Assembly: GCF_009901955.1 (NCBI RefSeq)
Contig: NZ_WUTS01000001.1
Coordinates: 1,117,034 to 1,181,033 of the forward strand
DNA: 64,000 nucleotides
Direction: 5' to 3'
Origin: Halomonas icarae
GTDB lineage: Bacteria; Pseudomonadota; Gammaproteobacteria; Pseudomonadales; Halomonadaceae
In this document: one piece after another, positions 9,908 through 18,722 of the stretch
Numbering within the stretch: position 1 is the stretch's first letter
Layout: each line of letters begins with the position of its first letter
Position numbers and translations under genes: made by a program
The notes under the pieces: generated by a model
The model's input: only the letters and a program-made list of their open reading frames with translations
Databases searched by the model: none
What the model was told of the DNA's origin: nothing

Positions 9908-10602
9908 AAGGCAGCGACCTCTTCGGCGGAGAGTTCGCGCCACTCGCCTTCGGCAAGCTCGCCCAGCGCGAGCGGACCGACCGATTCACGGTGCAGGGCC
10001 ACGACGTGGTTACCGATGGCCGCGAACATCCGTTTCACCTGGTGATACTTGCCCTCGTAGAGGACCAGTTCGGCGACGCGCGGCTCGCGCATCGAGAGCT
10101 CAGCGGGCCGGGTCGGCTTCTCCTCGCCCTCGAGCACAATCCCCTCCGCGAAGGCGCGAACGGCATCGTCGAGCCGACTCCCCTCGAGGGGCTCGTCGAG
10201 CGTTACCCGATAGACCTTGCCACAGCGCCGCTTGGGCGAGGTGACCCGGTGCGACCACTGACCATCGTCGGTCAGCAGCACCAGGCCGGTGGTATCGACA
10301 TCCAGGCGCCCTACCGTCTGCAGACGCTCCAGCATCGGCAGGTCGATCAGGTCGATGGCGCGCGGATAGAGCGTGCGTCGTGCGGTACACTCGACGCCGG
10401 CCGGCTTGTGCAACATCACATAGCGCAGGCCCACCAACACCAGCGGCTCGCCCTGGAGGGTCACGCGGCTCCCCTCGCTCACCTGGGTGGCCGGGTTCTT
10501 GATGACCTCGCCGTCGACACAGACCTCGCCGCGATGCATCGCCTTCTTGGCCAGGCTGCGGGTCAGCTCGGTGGATTCACAGATAAAGCGGTCGAGACGC
10601 AT
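9904..10602 (-). CDS. rsuA: 16S rRNA pseudouridine(516) synthase
   Basis: Isomerises U516 of 16S rRNA during small-subunit assembly. The 232-residue protein has an N-terminal S4 RNA-binding domain (about residues 1-55, MRLDRFICESTELTRSLAKK) followed by the RsuA/RluB-type catalytic core. The catalytic aspartate is in GRLDVDTTGLVLLT and a second motif is YHQVKRMFAAIG. The start codon overlaps the stop of the upstream nitrilase gene (TGATG junction at 10600-10604), so they are probably co-transcribed. RsuA is favoured over RluE/F by its length and the KPAGVECTARR motif. Confidence 0.9.
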   Translation of the reverse strand: MRLDRFICESTELTRSLAKKAMHRGEVCVDGEVIKNPATQVSEGSRVTLQGEPLVLVGLRYVMLHKPAGVECTARRTLYPRAIDLIDLPMLERLQTVGRLDVDTTGLVLLTDDGQWSHRVTSPKRRCGKVYRVTLDEPLEGSRLDDAVRAFAEGIVLEGEEKPTRPAELSMREPRVAELVLYEGKYHQVKRMFAAIGNHVVALHRESVGPLALGELAEGEWRELSAEEVAAF

Positions 10603-11417
10603 CAGCAGCCCACCCCATCCGCCAGGCGGAAGTGATCGGCATCGCGCCAGGCGGGGAACTTGTCGCGGAAGCGCTGCAGCTCCTCCAGGGAGAGCGTGGC
10701 GGTTCTCACGAAGGCGGTGCCCTCGGGTTCGTCGATCAACGCTTCGCCCTTGGCATCGATCAACATGGAGTCACCGCTGTAGGGCAGCCCCTTGGCATCC
10801 TCGCCGACACGATTCACCCCGATCACCGGACAGAGATTCTCGATGGCCCGCGCCTGCAGCAGCACGCGCCAGGGGTGTCGCCGGGGGGCCGGCCAGTTGG
10901 CCACGCACAGCAGGGCGTCATACTCGAAGTGTTCGTCAGCGCTCGGCTGCTGTCGCAGCCAGACCGGGAAGCGCAGGTCATAGCAGACGCTAAGCAGAAT
11001 TCGGAAGCCCTTGAGTTCGACAATCACGCGCTCGTGCCCCATGGCATAGCGCTCGTGCTCGCCGGCCATGCGAAACAGATGACGCTTGTCGTAGGTGGCA
11101 CAGGAGCCGTCGGGACGCGCCCACACCAGCCGGTTGTAATAGTCGCCATTGTCGACCACCGCCACGCTGCCGGTGACCACGCAGCCTCGCTGCCACGCCT
11201 GCTCCCTTAGCCAGGCCACGGTGGCACTCTCGCCCATGGGCTCGGCCATCTCGCGAGAGTTCATGGTGAAGCCGGTCGCAAACATCTCCGGCAGCACGAT
11301 CAGGTCGGTCTCCTCCCCCCCGAGATCGCCAAGGGTCTCCTCCAGCATCCGGCAGTTGGCCGTCGGATCCTCCCAGCGCAGATCACACTGCACCAGGGTC
11401 GTTCTCAGCTCACTCAT
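10602..11417 (-). CDS. Nitrilase-superfamily amidase (omega-amidase, YafV-like)
   Basis: A 271-residue carbon-nitrogen hydrolase. The catalytic triad is visible as E in VLPEMFATGF, K in YDKRHLFRMAGE and C in LSVCYDLRFPVW. The pattern resembles bacterial omega-amidase YafV, which clears 2-oxoglutaramate and 2-oxosuccinamate. ATG 11417 is preceded by GGGAG at a good distance, so the longer open frame upstream is not needed. It overlaps rsuA by one base. Family membership is firm; the exact substrate is inferred. Confidence 0.88.
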   Translation of the reverse strand: MSELRTTLVQCDLRWEDPTANCRMLEETLGDLGGEETDLIVLPEMFATGFTMNSREMAEPMGESATVAWLREQAWQRGCVVTGSVAVVDNGDYYNRLVWARPDGSCATYDKRHLFRMAGEHERYAMGHERVIVELKGFRILLSVCYDLRFPVWLRQQPSADEHFEYDALLCVANWPAPRRHPWRVLLQARAIENLCPVIGVNRVGEDAKGLPYSGDSMLIDAKGEALIDEPEGTAFVRTATLSLEELQRFRDKFPAWRDADHFRLADGVGC

Positions 11418-11573
11418 CGGTACTCCCTCTGGGATGGCAATATTGGCGCCCAGACTACCCCACCCGGCGGCCATCGTCAGCCAGCGCAAGGAGACAGGCC
11501 GGAACAGCCTCCCCTCGAACAACGCTCAATAGCCTGCTAAGTTGGAGACAACTTCATCACCTGAGATCACCAC

Positions 11574-12494
11574 ATGCTCGCCGCTTCCTCCTCTCCCGCC
11601 GACCGTGAGGCTCGCCGGGGCGTTATCTTCGGCCTGGCCGCCTACAGCATGTGGGGCTGCTTCCCGCTGTTCTTCGCGCTGTTCGAGGGGGTGCCCGCCT
11701 ATGAAATCCTGATCCACCGGGTGTTGTGGTCCTGCCTGTTTCTGGTTGGCCTGGTGACGCTGCTCGGGCGGTGGGCGCCGATTAGAGAAGCGCTGGGCCA
11801 GCCGCGGCGGCTGGGGCGAGTGCTGGGTTGTGCCCTGCTGATCGGGCTCAACTGGGGGCTCTATATCTATTCGGTGGAGACCCGCCAGGTACTGCAGGCC
11901 AGCCTCGGCTACTTCATGACGCCGCTGGTCAATGTGGCGCTGGGCATGCTGGTACTGCGCGAGACCATGCATCGACTGCAGGGGGTGGCCGTGGCCCTGG
12001 CCGCCACCGCGATCCTGACGCAGCTGGTGATGCTGGGTGAGCTGCCGTGGATCAGCCTGGCCCTGGCCTTCTCCTTCGGTACCTATGGACTGCTGCGCAA
12101 GCAGGTGCCCCTGGATGGCCTCTCGGGGCTGTTCGTGGAGACCCTGTTGCTGCTGCCCCTGGGGCTGATCGCCCTGGGCTGGCTGACCCAGGCCGAGCTC
12201 TCCCATTTCCTGGAGGGTAGCCGGGTCACCCTGCTGCTGGTGGCCAGCGGGGTGATCACCGCCCTGCCGCTGCTCGCCTTCGCCGGGGCGGCCAGGCGTC
12301 TGCGCCTGGCCACCCTGGGCTTTCTGATGTACCTGAACCCCACCATCCAGTTCCTGATCGCCCTGCTGGTGTTCGGCGAGCCGCTAAGCGGCGTGCAGCT
12401 GGCCACCTTCGTGATGATCTGGACGGGGCTCGCCCTCTACACCTGGTCAGCATGGCAAAGCCGGCCACGGGAGACCCCGCAGCCGGCGCGCTGA
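11574..12494 (+). CDS. rarD: RarD-type EamA permease
   Basis: Integral membrane protein of 306 residues with about ten predicted helices, drug/metabolite transporter superfamily. The RarD signature region is present near the N-terminus (GLAAYSMWGCFPLFF, then EILIHRVLWS) and QFLIALLVFGEPL near the end. In E. coli RarD is named for chloramphenicol sensitivity, but the natural substrate is not established. It stands alone, divergent from the nitrilase gene and convergent with metY. Confidence 0.88.
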   Translation: MLAASSSPADREARRGVIFGLAAYSMWGCFPLFFALFEGVPAYEILIHRVLWSCLFLVGLVTLLGRWAPIREALGQPRRLGRVLGCALLIGLNWGLYIYSVETRQVLQASLGYFMTPLVNVALGMLVLRETMHRLQGVAVALAATAILTQLVMLGELPWISLALAFSFGTYGLLRKQVPLDGLSGLFVETLLLLPLGLIALGWLTQAELSHFLEGSRVTLLLVASGVITALPLLAFAGAARRLRLATLGFLMYLNPTIQFLIALLVFGEPLSGVQLATFVMIWTGLALYTWSAWQSRPRETPQPAR

Positions 12495-12528
12495 TTCCCG
12501 GGTGGGGGCTCCCGAGGGGGTTCCCAGA

Positions 12529-12562
12529 GGGGTCAGACCCCCAAACCCCGGGGTCTGACCCC
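12529..12562. terminator. Inverted repeat between convergent rarD and metY
   Basis: Two 13-base arms, 12529-12541 (GGGGTCAGACCCC) and 12550-12562 (GGGGTCTGACCCC), are exact reverse complements around an 8-base loop. Each arm is itself nearly palindromic. The position between converging genes suits a bidirectional terminator, although U-runs are missing. This GGGGTC-type palindrome also resembles dispersed REP-like sequences known from proteobacteria. Confidence 0.6.
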
Positions 12563-12581
12563 GGGGCTAAAACTGTTCAGG

Positions 12582-13856
12582 CTAAGCCTGGCTTGCGGCC
12601 AGGGCCTGATCGAGGTCGGCGATGATATCGTCGACATGCTCGATGCCGATGGAGAGGCGCACCATGTCCGCGGTTACACCCGCCTTGGCGAGCTCCTCGT
12701 CATTGAGCTGGCGATGGGTCGTCGCCGCCGGGATCGAGGAGCAGGTCTTGGCATCACCGATATTGACCAGGCGCAGCACCAGGTTCAGCGCATCGTAGAA
12801 GCGCGCCCCGGCCTCGCGGCCGCCCTTGATGCCGAAGCTGAGGATGCCGGAGGCATGGCCCTCCATGTACTTCCTGGCCAGGGCGTGGTCCTTGTGATTC
12901 TCGAGGCCGGCATACTGCACCCAGGTGACGGCATCGTGGCCCTGTAGATACTCGGCGACGCGCTGGGCGTTGGCACAGATGCGCTCGATACGCAGGCCCA
13001 GGGTCTCGAGGCCCTGCAGCAGCTGCCAGGCGGCCTGGGCGGAGAGTGCCGCCCCCATGTTACGCAGCGGCACCACACGGGCACGGCCGATAAAGGCCGC
13101 CTCACCGAGGTCGCGGGTATAGCAGACCCCATGATAGGAGACATCCGGCTCGTTGAGCAGCGGGAAGCGCTCGGCGTTGTCGGCCCAGGGGAACTTGCCG
13201 GAGTCCACGATCACCCCGCCCACGGTGGTACCGTGCCCACCGATATACTTGGTGGCCGAGTGGATCACGATATCGGCGCCGTGCTCGATGGGGCGCCACA
13301 GGAAGGGGGTGGCCACGGTGTTGTCGACGATCACCGGCACTCCGTGGCGGTGCGCCACCTCGGCCAGGGCCTCCATGTCCACCACGCCCCCGGAGGGGTT
13401 GCCAACACTCTCGCAGAACACCGCCTTGGTGCGCGCATCGATCAGCCCCTCGATACCGGCCAGGTCATCCTTGTCGGCGAAGCGCACCTCGATGCCCTGG
13501 CGCGGCAGGGTATGGGCGAAGAGGTTGTAGGTGCCGCCATAGAGTTCACTGATGGAGACGATATTGTCACCCGCCTCGGCAATGGTCTGGATGGCATAGG
13601 TGATCGCCGCCATGCCGGAGGCCACCGCCAGACCGGCGATACCGCCCTCCAGGGCCGCCACGCGCTGCTCGAGTACGCCGCAGGTGGGGTTCATGATCCG
13701 CGAATAGATATTGCCCTCGACCTTGAGATCGAAGAGGTCGGCGGCGTGCTGGGCACTGTCGAAAGAGAACGAGGTGGTCTGGTGGATCGGCACCGCCACC
13801 GCGTGCTGGTCGTCGGGGGTGTAGGCGTGGTGAAGGGCAATGGTCTCGCGTTGCAT
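12582..13856 (-). CDS. metY: O-acetylhomoserine sulfhydrylase (PLP-dependent)
   Basis: Makes homocysteine from O-acetylhomoserine and sulfide (or methionine from methanethiol). The 424-residue protein belongs to the Cys/Met metabolism PLP family. The pyridoxal lysine is in HSATKYIGGHGTT and the cofactor-binding glycine loop is VASGMAAI. The length and the insert after the PLP lysine (VDSGKFPWADNAERFP) fit MetY rather than MetB, MetC or MetZ. It is divergent from the SulP transporter gene, 134 bp away. Confidence 0.9.
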   Translation of the reverse strand: MQRETIALHHAYTPDDQHAVAVPIHQTTSFSFDSAQHAADLFDLKVEGNIYSRIMNPTCGVLEQRVAALEGGIAGLAVASGMAAITYAIQTIAEAGDNIVSISELYGGTYNLFAHTLPRQGIEVRFADKDDLAGIEGLIDARTKAVFCESVGNPSGGVVDMEALAEVAHRHGVPVIVDNTVATPFLWRPIEHGADIVIHSATKYIGGHGTTVGGVIVDSGKFPWADNAERFPLLNEPDVSYHGVCYTRDLGEAAFIGRARVVPLRNMGAALSAQAAWQLLQGLETLGLRIERICANAQRVAEYLQGHDAVTWVQYAGLENHKDHALARKYMEGHASGILSFGIKGGREAGARFYDALNLVLRLVNIGDAKTCSSIPAATTHRQLNDEELAKAGVTADMVRLSIGIEHVDDIIADLDQALAASQA

Positions 13857-13990
13857 GTCGGGTCCTTGGTGTGGTGATTGGTGTGATAATTAAGCTAAAA
13901 CGTGTTTATCCGATGCTAACCAACTCTGAACGAGACCACTAATATCGTTTAGGCTAGGTGCTTATTCCAACCGCCAGGCCAAGGGAGAAC
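13857..13990. promoter_or_regulatory. Divergent metY / sulP promoter region
   Basis: AT-rich spacer of 134 bp between two divergent genes that both relate to sulfur or anion metabolism. It must hold both promoters. I see a ribosome binding site AGGGAG at 13982-13987 for the SulP gene but no recognisable riboswitch or operator. Confidence 0.5.
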
Positions 13991-15703
13991 ATGCTCAAGC
14001 GCTATCTACCGGTCCTGAGCTGGCTACCCCACTATAACCGGCGCCTGCTTGGGGCCGACGTGCTGGCCGGCGTGATCGTCACCGCCATGGTGATCCCCCA
14101 GTCGCTGGCCTATGCGCTGCTCGCCGGGCTGCCGGCGGTGGTGGGACTCTACGCCAGCCTGCTGCCGGCGGTGCTCTATGCCCTGCTGGGCACCAGCCGC
14201 ACCCTGGCGGTGGGCCCGGTGGCGATCATCGCCTTGATGACCGGCGCGGCCCTCTCCAATGTCGCCACCCCGGGCAGCGCCGCCTATCTCCAGGCGGCCC
14301 TGGTGCTGTCACTGCTCTCCGGGGCGATGCTGGTCGCCATGGGCCTGCTGCGGCTGGGATTCTTCGCCAACTTCCTGAGCCACCCTGTGATCGCCGGCTT
14401 CCTCGCCTCCTCGGCGGTGCTGATCGCCATCAGCCAGGCGGCCCACCTGGCCGGCATCTCGGCCGGCGGCTACACCGCCCTGACGCTGCTGACGAGCCTC
14501 GCCGAGCAGCTCCATCGGCTGCACTGGCCCACACTTGCCATCGGCCTGGGCACCCTGCTCTTCCTGGTCGCCAGCCGCCGCTATGGCCAACCGCTGCTGA
14601 TCACGCTGGGGCTCGCCGCCCCCACCGCCGGCCTGGTGGCACGCAGTGGGCCGGTGCTGGCCGTTGTCGCTACCACGCTGCTGAGCTGGCAGCTTGGCCT
14701 GGAGGAGCGTGGCGTCGCTGTGGTTGGCGCCATTCCCGGCGGGCTGCCACCGCTGACCCTGCCGGAGCTAGACCTCGGCCTGTGGCGTGCACTGCTGATG
14801 CCGGCCCTGCTGATCAGCGTGGTGGGCTTCGTCGAGTCCATCTCCATGGCCCAGATGCTCGCCGCCAAGCGCCGTCAGCGCATCTCGCCCAATCAGGAGC
14901 TGGTGGGACTGGGGGGCGCCAACCTGGCTGCGGCCGTTACCGGCGGCATGCCGGTCACCGGTGGTCTCTCGCGCACCGTGATCAACGACGAGGCGGGGGC
15001 CAGGACCCCCTTTGCCGGCCTGTTCGCGGCGCTGGGCATCGGCCTGGTCACGCTGCTGTTTACCCCGCTGCTGTACCACCTGCCCATCGCCACCCTGGCC
15101 GCCACCATCACCGTGGCCATTCTCACCCTGGTCGATATCCCGCTGATCCGGCAGACCTGGCGCTATTCGCGCAGTGACTTCTCCGCCATGGCCGCCACCA
15201 TCCTGCTGACCCTGACGGAGGGCGTCGAGGCGGGCATCATCAGCGGCGTTGTGCTCTCCATCGGCCTCTTCCTCTATCGTACCAGTCGCCCCCACAGCGC
15301 GGTGGTCGGGCGCATTCCGGGAACCGAGCACTTTCGCAGCATCCAACGCCATGAGGTCGAGACTCTCGGCCATGTGGCGTTCCTGCGTATCGACGAAAGC
15401 CTCTACTTCGCCAATGCCCGCTACCTGGAAGATACGGTCATGCAGATCGTGGCTCGATATCCCGGCCTGGAACATGTGGTGCTGATCTGCTCGGCGGTCA
15501 ACTTGATCGACGCCTCGGCGCTGGAGAGCCTGGAGGCCATCAATGAGCGCCTCAAGGAGGCAGGAGTCACGCTGCACCTGGCCGAGGTGAAGGGGCCGGT
15601 CATGGACCGCCTGAAGCGCAGCGACTTCCTCGATGACCTGACCGGTCGGGTCTTTCTCAGCACCTTCGCCGCCTGGCAGGCGTTCAAGCCCAGCACGGCA
15701 TAA
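13991..15703 (+). CDS. SulP-family anion transporter with STAS domain
   Basis: Inner-membrane anion permease (570 residues from ATG 13991). The N-terminal 400 residues hold about 12-14 membrane spans with the SulP signature PQSLAYALLAGLPAVVGLYAS and a second conserved GGMPVTGGLSRTVIN. A cytoplasmic STAS domain follows (about 435-560, HVAFLRIDESLYFANARYLED and INLIDASALESLE-like strand). Substrates of the family include sulfate, bicarbonate and dicarboxylates. Proximity to metY makes sulfate plausible but does not establish it. Confidence 0.9.
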   Translation: MLKRYLPVLSWLPHYNRRLLGADVLAGVIVTAMVIPQSLAYALLAGLPAVVGLYASLLPAVLYALLGTSRTLAVGPVAIIALMTGAALSNVATPGSAAYLQAALVLSLLSGAMLVAMGLLRLGFFANFLSHPVIAGFLASSAVLIAISQAAHLAGISAGGYTALTLLTSLAEQLHRLHWPTLAIGLGTLLFLVASRRYGQPLLITLGLAAPTAGLVARSGPVLAVVATTLLSWQLGLEERGVAVVGAIPGGLPPLTLPELDLGLWRALLMPALLISVVGFVESISMAQMLAAKRRQRISPNQELVGLGGANLAAAVTGGMPVTGGLSRTVINDEAGARTPFAGLFAALGIGLVTLLFTPLLYHLPIATLAATITVAILTLVDIPLIRQTWRYSRSDFSAMAATILLTLTEGVEAGIISGVVLSIGLFLYRTSRPHSAVVGRIPGTEHFRSIQRHEVETLGHVAFLRIDESLYFANARYLEDTVMQIVARYPGLEHVVLICSAVNLIDASALESLEAINERLKEAGVTLHLAEVKGPVMDRLKRSDFLDDLTGRVFLSTFAAWQAFKPSTA

Positions 15704-15895
15704 CCCCAGCGCCTGCAATGCGAGCCCTGTGGTCGCCATCCTTTCGCCATACTACTTGCACCATCGGCCATCTTCGCCTTGGGCCGGCTTGTGAATCAAC
15801 CGGTTCAGCTGACTGCTTATCGCGTCTGGCATTTAATTCATTCTTTACTAGTCTAAGCAAGGCGACTCCACAACAATCCAAATCGCGAGGACGCC
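15704..15895. promoter_or_regulatory. Leader region of the formamidase gene
   Basis: A 192-bp spacer after the SulP gene. The last 70 bases are AT-rich (TTTAATTCATTCTTTACTAG around 15832-15851) and likely hold the fmdA promoter, with GAGGA just before its ATG. No terminator for the SulP gene was recognised. Confidence 0.4.
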
Positions 15896-17125
15896 ATGAC
15901 CGACACGCTGATTCGTATCGACCTCAGCAAGCCCGCCGTAGAGCACGATAACATCCATAACCGCTGGCACCCGGACATCCCAATGGTAGCCACGGTGAAC
16001 CCCGGCGACGACTTCATCGTTGAGTGCATGGACTGGACTGGCGGCCAGGTTGGCAACAACGATGGCGCCGAGGACATACGCGATGCCGACTTGACCCAAG
16101 TGCACTATCTCAGCGGCCCCATCGGCGTCAAGGGCGCCGAGCCTGGGGACTTGCTGGTGGTAGACATCCTCGGCCTCGGCCCCTTCCCCGAACAAACCTG
16201 GGGCTTCAACGGAATTTTCGCTCGCGAGAACGGCGGTGGCTTTTTAACCGACCACTTCCCAGAGGCACGCAAGTCGATCTGGGACTTCCACGGCATCACG
16301 ACTCGCTCTCGCCATCTACCCGGGGTCGAGTTCACTGGCCTGATGCATCCCGGCCTGATCGGCTGCCTGCCATCACGCGAACTGCTCGATGAGTGGAACC
16401 GACGCGAGCAGGGGCTGATCGACAGCGACCCCCAGCGCGTTCCGCCACTGGCCAATCCACCCTATGGCGATACGGCACATATGGGGCGCATGAACGGCGA
16501 CAACGCGACCCGGGCCGCCGCCGAGGGTGCCCGCACCGTGCCCCCGAGAGAGCATGGCGGCAATTGTGATATCAAGGACCTGACCCAAGGGTCGAGGGTC
16601 TTCTTCCCGGTCTACGTGAAGGAGGGAGGTCTCTCGGTGGGCGACCTGCACTTCTCCCAGGGCGATGGTGAGATTACCTTCTGCGGCGCCATCGAGATGG
16701 CCGGCTGGGTTCACATGCGGGTCAACCTGATCAAGGATGGCATGCGGCTCTATTCGGTCAAGAACCCCATCTTCCAGCCGAGCGTCATGCAGCCCAGATA
16801 CCAGAACCACCTGATCTTCGAGGGCATCTCGGTAGACGAGAGTGGAAGGCAGCACTATCTCGACACCAATGTGGCATACCGCCAGGCCTGCCTCAATGCC
16901 ATCGAGTACCTCAAGAACTTCGGCTACAGCGGGGCACAGGCCTACTCGATCCTGGGTACGGCACCGGTACAGGGGCATATCAGCGGCATCGTCGACATCC
17001 CCAACGCCTGCGCGACCCTGTGGCTACCTACCGAGATCTTCGACTTCGATATCCAGCCCCAGGCTTCTGGCCCCCAGCCAAGCATCCAGCCCGGGGATTT
17101 ACCCAAGGCCGCCTGGAGAGGATAG
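15896..17125 (+). CDS. fmdA: Formamidase (acetamidase/formamidase family)
   Basis: Hydrolyses formamide to formate and ammonia in the cytoplasm, supplying nitrogen. The 409-residue length and the sequence throughout match FmdA: early motifs WHPDIPMVATVNPGD and FIVECMDWTGGQVGNND, and the central PREHGGNCDIKDLTQGS segment. The downstream neighbour is an FmdB-type zinc-ribbon protein 4 bp away, an arrangement known from methylotroph and cyanobacterial amidase operons. GCGAGGA precedes the ATG. Confidence 0.92.
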   Translation: MTDTLIRIDLSKPAVEHDNIHNRWHPDIPMVATVNPGDDFIVECMDWTGGQVGNNDGAEDIRDADLTQVHYLSGPIGVKGAEPGDLLVVDILGLGPFPEQTWGFNGIFARENGGGFLTDHFPEARKSIWDFHGITTRSRHLPGVEFTGLMHPGLIGCLPSRELLDEWNRREQGLIDSDPQRVPPLANPPYGDTAHMGRMNGDNATRAAAEGARTVPPREHGGNCDIKDLTQGSRVFFPVYVKEGGLSVGDLHFSQGDGEITFCGAIEMAGWVHMRVNLIKDGMRLYSVKNPIFQPSVMQPRYQNHLIFEGISVDESGRQHYLDTNVAYRQACLNAIEYLKNFGYSGAQAYSILGTAPVQGHISGIVDIPNACATLWLPTEIFDFDIQPQASGPQPSIQPGDLPKAAWRG

Positions 17126-17129
17126 CCCC

Positions 17130-17429
17130 ATGCCGATCTATGAGTTCCACTGCTGCAAGTGCGGACCCTTCGAGGCGCTGGTCTCCATGGGGCAACGAGA
17201 GACACCCAAGCCCTGCCCCGGCTGCGGCGAAGCCGCGACACGGCGCGTAAGCGCCCCGCGCCTGGCCCTGATGCCGTCGGCGCTACGTCAAGCCCACGTC
17301 ATTAACGAACGTAGCGCCCATGAGCCCCGAAGCCAGCATGGTTGCCGCCACGATCACGCCAACGCTTCCATGGGTCGAGACACCCGGCCACGAGCCGGAC
17401 GGGGACGCCCCTGGATGCTGGGCCACTAG
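17130..17429 (+). CDS. fmdB: FmdB-type zinc-ribbon protein
   Basis: A 99-residue protein with the FmdB/CxxC_CxxC_SSSS zinc ribbon at the N-terminus: MPIYEFHCCKCGPFEAL followed by KPCPGCGEAATRRVS supplies the four cysteines. The tail (about residues 55-99) is rich in His, Arg and Ser and of low complexity. It starts 4 bp after the formamidase stop with GGAGAGG at 17115-17121, so it is translated from the same mRNA. FmdB was first proposed as a regulator of formamidase; its true role is unknown. Confidence 0.85.
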   Translation: MPIYEFHCCKCGPFEALVSMGQRETPKPCPGCGEAATRRVSAPRLALMPSALRQAHVINERSAHEPRSQHGCRHDHANASMGRDTRPRAGRGRPWMLGH

Positions 17430-17449
17430 ATCGCGCCCCACGAGACGAG

Positions 17450-17470
17450 ACGCCGCTCTATGAGCGGCGT
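17450..17470 (+). terminator. Terminator after fmdAB
   Basis: A 9-bp stem (ACGCCGCTC / GAGCGGCGT) with a 3-base loop, followed by TCTTGATATTG. The U-run is short but position and strength fit an intrinsic terminator 20 bp after the fmdB stop. Confidence 0.75.
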
Positions 17471-17659
17471 TCTTGATATTGTGGGGTTGCGAATTACCGG
17501 GGAGGTACGGAGGTGGCGACTCGCAGCCAGCCCCCAGCTACATAACCCCCTTCTGTGCCAGACAATTTCGCTGGTGTGGTCGGCAATATACATGTCCAGC
17601 AGCGTTGGGTCGGGGCTGGCTCAGTAAGGTATTATCTGGTGTAGCGATATTCGATTATC

Positions 17660-18376
17660 ATGTCAGCACATCGGAAAAATGACGACAACATGGACAGCAC
17701 AACACGTGAAAACCTCGGGGTCAGCGCCTACCACCGCCTGAAGAGCGACATCATCCGCAATGTCTACAAGCCCGGCGAAAAGCTGCTGATGAGCCGTCTG
17801 AAGGAGCGCTATGACCTGGGCGTCGGCCCGCTGCGCGAGGCCCTCTCCCAGCTGGTCGCGGAACGCCTCGTGGTGGCCATCAGCCAGCGCGGCTTTCGGG
17901 TGGCGCCGATGTCGCTGGCCGAGCTCAACGATATCTATGACGCCAGGGCCCAGATCGAGGGGTTGCTGCTCAGGCTCTCCATCGAGCGCGGCGATGACAG
18001 CTGGGAAGCCGACATCCTGGCTCGCGCCCATACGCTCTCCAAGGTGGTGAAGGTCAACTCCTCGGAGGAGCTGCTCGAGGTCTGGGATACCCGCCACCAG
18101 GCCTTTCATAGCGCGATCGTCAGCGGCTGTCGCTCCCCCCACCTGCTGCAGATTCGCGACAGCCTGTTCGACCAGGTGGAGCGTTATCGCCACCTCTGGC
18201 TTCGTGAGACGGTACTCTCCGAGGAGGCCCTGGCGCGCAAGCATCAGGAGCATACCGAACTCGTCGAGGTCATCCTGGCGCGGGACATCGAACGCGCCAC
18301 CAGGATGATGCGCGAGCATCTGATGACTCCGGTACCGATCATCACCGAGGCGATGCGTCAGCAGGGGCTGGCCTAA
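17660..18376 (+). CDS. GntR-family transcriptional regulator, FCD (FadR) subfamily
   Basis: DNA-binding repressor or activator of 238 residues. The winged helix is at about residues 20-90 (AYHRLKSDIIRNVYKPGEKLL, then GPLREALSQLVAERLVV). The all-helical FCD ligand domain follows, with the usual metal/ligand residues around DTRHQAFHSAIV and later histidines. A second ATG at 17690 is possible; neither has a clear ribosome binding site. It lies between the formamidase operon and the pxp/TRAP genes. The octamer CATGTCAG overlaps its start codon and recurs upstream of the TRAP operon, so control of that operon is a testable idea. Confidence 0.88.
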   Translation: MSAHRKNDDNMDSTTRENLGVSAYHRLKSDIIRNVYKPGEKLLMSRLKERYDLGVGPLREALSQLVAERLVVAISQRGFRVAPMSLAELNDIYDARAQIEGLLLRLSIERGDDSWEADILARAHTLSKVVKVNSSEELLEVWDTRHQAFHSAIVSGCRSPHLLQIRDSLFDQVERYRHLWLRETVLSEEALARKHQEHTELVEVILARDIERATRMMREHLMTPVPIITEAMRQQGLA

Positions 18377-18385
18377 TGCGAGCTG

Positions 18386-18420
18386 CCCTACCATTCTCCA
18401 GAAAATCTGTCATGGTAGGG
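18386..18420. terminator. Inverted repeat after the GntR gene
   Basis: Perfect 9-bp arms CCCTACCAT (18386-18394) and ATGGTAGGG (18412-18420) around a 17-base loop, starting 10 bp after the regulator stop. No U-run, so terminator function is uncertain; it could also be an operator for the following small gene. Confidence 0.45.
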
Positions 18421-18488
18421 ACATACAGGCCTGCCAGGATGGCCATTGTCGTATGACGCGGCAAGCCTCTTACCATGGAGAACGTGTT

Positions 18489-18704
18489 ATGCCCCATCAT
18501 CTGCTGCGGTTTTCGCGTGAACTGGATCGACGCCTCGACGCTCTCGTCCAGACTTCCGGCCTGAACAAGGCTGAACTTATCGAGCGCTGTCTCGAGAGCG
18601 GTGTCGCCGCCCTCGAGGCCGAGCTGATGATGGAGGGAGCCGAGGCGGCGAGAGGCGGCACCAGCATCGACCAGCTGCTGCGCGAGAGTGGCCTGGGGGC
18701 CTAG
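18489..18704 (+). CDS. Small ribbon-helix-helix-like protein
   Basis: A 71-residue protein. The N-terminal part reads as a beta strand (HLLRFSREL) followed by two helices (DRRLDALVQTSG and NKAELIERCLESGVAAL), the CopG/Arc/MetJ-type pattern of a short DNA-binding antitoxin or repressor. ATG 18489 has GGAGA at a good distance. No toxin gene is adjacent: upstream is the GntR gene, downstream is convergent pxpC. Fold assignment is by pattern only; function unknown. Confidence 0.6.
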   Translation: MPHHLLRFSRELDRRLDALVQTSGLNKAELIERCLESGVAALEAELMMEGAEAARGGTSIDQLLRESGLGA

Positions 18705-18722
18705 CCGCCGTCGGGTGGCCCG

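Noticed and set aside
13857..13990. A SAM-type riboswitch before metY
   Set aside because: No recognisable conserved core or terminator/anti-terminator pair could be seen in the 134-bp spacer.
17473..17682. A 69-codon open frame before the GntR gene
   Set aside because: It starts inside the fmdB terminator area, has no ribosome binding site and no recognisable composition.
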